From NCBI GenBank assembly GCA_002937505.1, contig PTJY01000005.1, forward strand, positions 1-64,000: a DNA stretch of 64,000 bases. The letters run 5' to 3'. This stretch comes from Alphaproteobacteria bacterium MarineAlpha12_Bin1 (GTDB lineage Bacteria > Pseudomonadota > Alphaproteobacteria > UBA6615). The position numbers and the translations under genes are program-made. This document shows positions 61,037-64,000 of this stretch, piece after piece; position 1 is the stretch's first letter; each line of letters begins with the position of its first letter. The notes beneath the pieces are model-generated. The model was not told the DNA's origin and did no database searches. It was given only the letters and a program-made list of their open reading frames with translations.

Positions 61037-61888
61037 GTGTCTCTATACCGACATGTTCTCAGATGCAATGCTCACAATTTAGATTTATTTCTGCCTTTTA
61101 TAATCTCTGGAAAACATTTGGGCTGGATCAGAAATACATTTGCAGATCATTTGCGTAGGTGGCCTAGGTTTTTCGAATTATCAGGGGATAAAGTATTAAT
61201 AAATGATAATTTATCTAGTTGTGAGACAAGAACAAAAGCCATGAAAGAAGTTTGTGAAATATTGGCTTTTGAAAACGTTATACCTCCTAGTAGGGGAGAA
61301 CTTTTTTCTGTTGCTCCTTCACTAGGTGACAATCCTTTAATTAATATAGATCGCGCATGGGTTTCAGTTTTTGGATTTGAATCCTATGGAGTTCATTTGA
61401 ACGGTTATGTATTAACTCCTGTAGAGCCAGAGCTTTGGCTAGGAATTAGAAGTCCAGATTGTCTCATAGACCCAGAGAAACTTGATAATATGGTGGCAGG
61501 TGGATTACCAGCCGGGCATACTCTAGAAGAAAATTTATTAAAAGAGGCCTCAGAAGAAGCTTCTATTGATAAGGATTTAGCAGTAAAGGCTCATTCGGCG
61601 GGTTATATCAGTTATATAATGGAAGTAGATGAAGGTTTGCGTCGTGACACACTATTTATTTATGACTTGGCTGTTCCAGAGGATTTTGAACCAGTTGATC
61701 AGGATGGTGAGCATATTAGCTTTATAAAAGTTCCTGCTAGTGAGGCCTTATCATTAGTAGAAGACGGCGATGAATTTAAATTTAATGTTAACTTGGTAAT
61801 CATAGACTTTTCTATTAGGCACGGAATTCTAAAACCAGATCATCACGAATATAAATTGCTTATTAGAGATTTAAGGCCGTTTGCCTAG
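61037..61888 (+). CDS. Nudix hydrolase with N-terminal DUF4743 domain
   Basis: The 283-residue protein has an N-terminal DUF4743-like part (residues 1-110: FLPFIISGKHLGWIRNTFADHL) and a C-terminal Nudix domain with the box GGLPAGHTLEENLLKEASEEASI. It belongs to the thiamine-pyrophosphokinase-associated Nudix group found in fungi and bacteria, which hydrolyses damaged thiamine diphosphates in yeast. The substrate here is inferred at most. The start is GTG, eight bases after GGAGAG. Confidence 0.87.
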   Translation: MSLYRHVLRCNAHNLDLFLPFIISGKHLGWIRNTFADHLRRWPRFFELSGDKVLINDNLSSCETRTKAMKEVCEILAFENVIPPSRGELFSVAPSLGDNPLINIDRAWVSVFGFESYGVHLNGYVLTPVEPELWLGIRSPDCLIDPEKLDNMVAGGLPAGHTLEENLLKEASEEASIDKDLAVKAHSAGYISYIMEVDEGLRRDTLFIYDLAVPEDFEPVDQDGEHISFIKVPASEALSLVEDGDEFKFNVNLVIIDFSIRHGILKPDHHEYKLLIRDLRPFA

Positions 61889-61982
61889 GTAGAGGATCTC
61901 TCAATAAAAAATCTGAAGAAACAGTATATGGTAACACTCATTTGTATTAATTTATTAAGACATTTAAGAACCAGGAAGAAAA

Positions 61983-62942
61983 ATGAATTTAGGAAAAGTT
62001 TGTGTGATTGGGTGTAGTGGGTTTGTTGGTAGTCATGTAACAGCAAAGTTATTGAAGCGTGGCTACAGCGTTAATGGAACCCTGAGAAATTCCAAAGGCT
62101 CTAGCGCCGAATGGTTGATGAGTAGTGTCGCAAGCAAATCGATAAGCGACAACTCTCTAAGATTATTTTCTGCTGACGTGTTTGACAAGGAATCACTTAG
62201 GTTAGCAATGGCTGATTGCGCTGGTATGATAGTTTGTGCTGGCTCTCCCGTGATTGCACCTGAAACCATTGATTTGATGGTAGCCGTAGGAAAAAACACA
62301 TCCGAAGTTGCTATAGAATCAGGCATAGAGAGGGCAATCTACACCTCTAGTACAGGGTCTACCAATCCTCCTGAAGGAGAGCCTAAACTTAAAAATGAAG
62401 AGATTCACTGGTCTGATCCAGTCCAACAGTTTGATGCAGGAAAATTTGCAGCAGTTGGGAAAACTAGGATGGATAGAATAGTTTTGGAAAAGATGCAAAT
62501 TACAGAAGGAGATTTCCGTGTCTGTGTTATCAACCCCTCAATGATTGTAGGGCCGGCATACCAAGTTGAACCGGTGACTAGTCTTATTCGCTTTGCTGAT
62601 ATTATTAATGGCAAACGTTTTAGGGACAAAATTCCCAACAGTTCCAATTCTATAATTGATGTTCGTGATTTAGCAGAGTTACATATAAATGCCCTAGAAA
62701 AAGAAGATTCTAGAGGTAGATATTTTGGCGTTAAGAGGAGCTGGCACTGGCGTGAAATACTAAGAGAGCTCGAGCTCGCGTGTCCTGGTTATACTATGCC
62801 AAACATAGACCCTGAAGAGTTCCCCGTAAGGGAAACTCAATTTGATTTTAGCCGTCAAAAATCTCTTGGCGTTTCTATAAGGGGTATAAAAGAAATGTTT
62901 AAGGATCTTATTAAAGAACTAAATCGTCGGAAAATGATTTGA
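61983..62942 (+). CDS. NAD(P)-dependent epimerase/reductase (extended SDR, DFR-like)
   Basis: The 319-residue protein has the extended short-chain dehydrogenase motif CVIGCSGFVGSHVTAKLLKRGYSVNGTLR. It resembles dihydroflavonol-4-reductase-like enzymes, with AIYTSSTGSTNP as the Ser active-site strand and CVINPSMIVGPAYQ as the later conserved strand. The usual YxxxK motif is not evident; FAAVGKTRMD occupies that position with Lys but no Tyr four residues before it. The substrate is unknown. Confidence 0.82.
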   Translation: MNLGKVCVIGCSGFVGSHVTAKLLKRGYSVNGTLRNSKGSSAEWLMSSVASKSISDNSLRLFSADVFDKESLRLAMADCAGMIVCAGSPVIAPETIDLMVAVGKNTSEVAIESGIERAIYTSSTGSTNPPEGEPKLKNEEIHWSDPVQQFDAGKFAAVGKTRMDRIVLEKMQITEGDFRVCVINPSMIVGPAYQVEPVTSLIRFADIINGKRFRDKIPNSSNSIIDVRDLAELHINALEKEDSRGRYFGVKRSWHWREILRELELACPGYTMPNIDPEEFPVRETQFDFSRQKSLGVSIRGIKEMFKDLIKELNRRKMI

Positions 62943-62963
62943 GAATCACAAATTATAGAAACC

Positions 62964-63872
62964 CTAACTCTTAAAGTTTGTGTTTTTTACTGAGCTTGTT
63001 GCCAAATTCTGAATTGCTAAACTCCAGATTTCACTTTTTGTGACTCCCTTTTGCCTCAGCTCTCTGAGGGTGGACGCTCCTTCGCTTTTAGAAAGCCTTT
63101 TTCCAAATTCATCTTTTAACAGTGGTGAATGGTGCCATTCAGGGGTTTTGAGACCTAGTAATTTTTGTAGCAGACGATGTATATGAGTGGCATCAAACAG
63201 GTCTGCACCACGATTAATTAGCGATATATCCTGAGCTGAATCATCTATAGTAACCGCTAAATGATAGCTGGTTCCTATGTCTTTTCTTGCAAGTACTACG
63301 TCCCCAACTTTTTCAGATGTGACCTTTTGGTTTCCTTTTAAACGGTCAACCCAATAAAGGTTACCTGTATGCTCTAATGCCTTTTTAAAATCTAACCTCC
63401 AAGCAAACGGGCTTCCTGATAAAAGTTTTGTTTTACGCTGAGAAATGGGTAAGCTTCGACATGTGCCTGGATAAATTTTATATTGAGCGTGGTTTTTTTG
63501 AGGGGCAGCAATAGAGTTGTTTATTTCTTGAATAATTTCCTTTCTTGTACAAAAACACTGATAAATAAGTTGTTTTTCTATTAGACTATCTAGTGCAGAT
63601 TTATAGGCTTGTGCTCTCTCTGATTGACGCATCACAGGTTCGTCCCATTCAATTCCCAGCCACTCCAAGTCTTCAAAAATTTCTTTTTCAAACTGGGCAT
63701 TGCAACGTCCTGTGTCTATATCTTCGATACGTAAGATAAACTTTCCATTGGATCTCTTTGCCAGTTTCCATGCAAAAAGTGCGGTATAGGCGTGGCCAAG
63801 GTGTAGTTGACCAGAGGGCGATGGTGCAAACCGTGTGACAATATTTGTTGAAGTCTGATTATTATTGTTCAC
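62964..63872 (-). CDS. gluQ: Glutamyl-Q tRNA(Asp) synthetase
   Basis: GluQ activates glutamate and attaches it to queuosine in the anticodon of tRNA-Asp. It is a truncated glutamyl-tRNA synthetase without an anticodon-binding domain. TRFAPSPSGQLHLGHAYTA contains the HIGH-type motif. The zinc-site cysteines are in CFCTRKE and YPGTC. The KMSKS counterpart is KRLSKSEGA. The 302 residues are typical. It converges with the SDR gene. Confidence 0.93.
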   Translation of the reverse strand: MNNNNQTSTNIVTRFAPSPSGQLHLGHAYTALFAWKLAKRSNGKFILRIEDIDTGRCNAQFEKEIFEDLEWLGIEWDEPVMRQSERAQAYKSALDSLIEKQLIYQCFCTRKEIIQEINNSIAAPQKNHAQYKIYPGTCRSLPISQRKTKLLSGSPFAWRLDFKKALEHTGNLYWVDRLKGNQKVTSEKVGDVVLARKDIGTSYHLAVTIDDSAQDISLINRGADLFDATHIHRLLQKLLGLKTPEWHHSPLLKDEFGKRLSKSEGASTLRELRQKGVTKSEIWSLAIQNLATSSVKNTNFKS

Positions 63873-63939
63873 AATTTCTTTCTAGACGATTTATTATTTT
63901 GGCTTTTAACTTCGCATACAATGATTTAACTATCACGTG

Positions 63940-64000
63940 ATGATTGATCAAGAAAGCATAGAAGAACACTTGTGTGAATTAGCAGCAATAGATGATCGCA
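63940..64000 (+). CDS. Start of a gene cut by the window end
   Basis: An open frame starts at ATG 63940 (or the in-frame GTG 63937) and reads MIDQESIEEHLCELAAIDDR to the window end. The start resembles DNA-3-methyladenine glycosylase II proteins, which sometimes lie next to gluQ. Twenty codons are too few for a firm call. Confidence 0.4.
   Translation, partial: MIDQESIEEHLCELAAIDDR

Overview
The window looks like chromosomal DNA of an AT-rich, compact-genome alphaproteobacterium, probably a marine planktonic one. This is inferred from gene content and order: an F1-only ATP synthase operon (atpHAGDC, no F0 genes beside it), sdhCDAB, mdh-sucCD, metXW opposite a chorismate mutase-hisC-tyrA operon, a cobalamin adenosyltransferase-etfBA-3-hydroxyacyl-CoA dehydrogenase block, and argH-lptM-lysA divergent from a tlpA-like gene. 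I see no prophage, transposase, CRISPR array or rRNA. I cannot name the species.

Layout. Bases 1-4,250 are an accessory stretch: a TPR protein (cut by the window start) coupled to a prolyl-hydroxylase-like 2-oxoglutarate/Fe(II) oxygenase, a TPR-oxygenase fusion on the other strand, and a third oxygenase lying between a decayed and an intact copy of a tRNA-Ser gene. Bases 4,459-14,442 form a forward housekeeping run (rplU, rpmA, obg, proB, proA, nadD, rsfS, rlmH, gpmA, envC-like, ctpA, rppH). Bases 14,501-22,938 are reverse: a ferritin-like protein, atpHAGDC and priA. Then come a transaldolase-family aldolase, DUF484 and xerC (forward), and an isopenicillin-N-synthase-like oxygenase plus two tandem MFS transporters (reverse). 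The TCA-cycle block (mdh, sucC, sucD; sdhCDAB) encloses zapE, a SAF-domain dehydrogenase, a carboxymuconolactone-decarboxylase-family protein and a phytanoyl-CoA-dioxygenase-family protein.

Between sdhC and a LysE-family exporter is a gap of almost 1.8 kb with no convincing gene. About 1 kb of it (roughly 40,455-41,464) is far richer in G+C than its surroundings, is full of stable hairpins whose G-U pairs make sense only on the plus strand, and ends in a textbook intrinsic terminator. I read it as a large structured noncoding RNA. It does not show the hallmarks I know for RNase P RNA, tmRNA, 6S, SRP RNA, or group I or II introns. It is the strongest candidate here for something undescribed.

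The last third carries amino-acid biosynthesis (metXW; chorismate mutase, hisC, tyrA; lysA; argH), envelope and division genes (plsC-like, ydcF-like, ftsEX), the electron-transfer flavoprotein block, a Nudix protein, an SDR reductase, gluQ and the first codons of a gene cut by the window end. An AT-rich convergent gap at 50,096-50,477 carries two exact DnaA-box sequences and could be origin-like. Several starts were moved from the ORF track on ribosome-binding-site or family evidence, including a probable ATT start for the envC-like gene and a 44-residue lipoprotein gene missing from the track.
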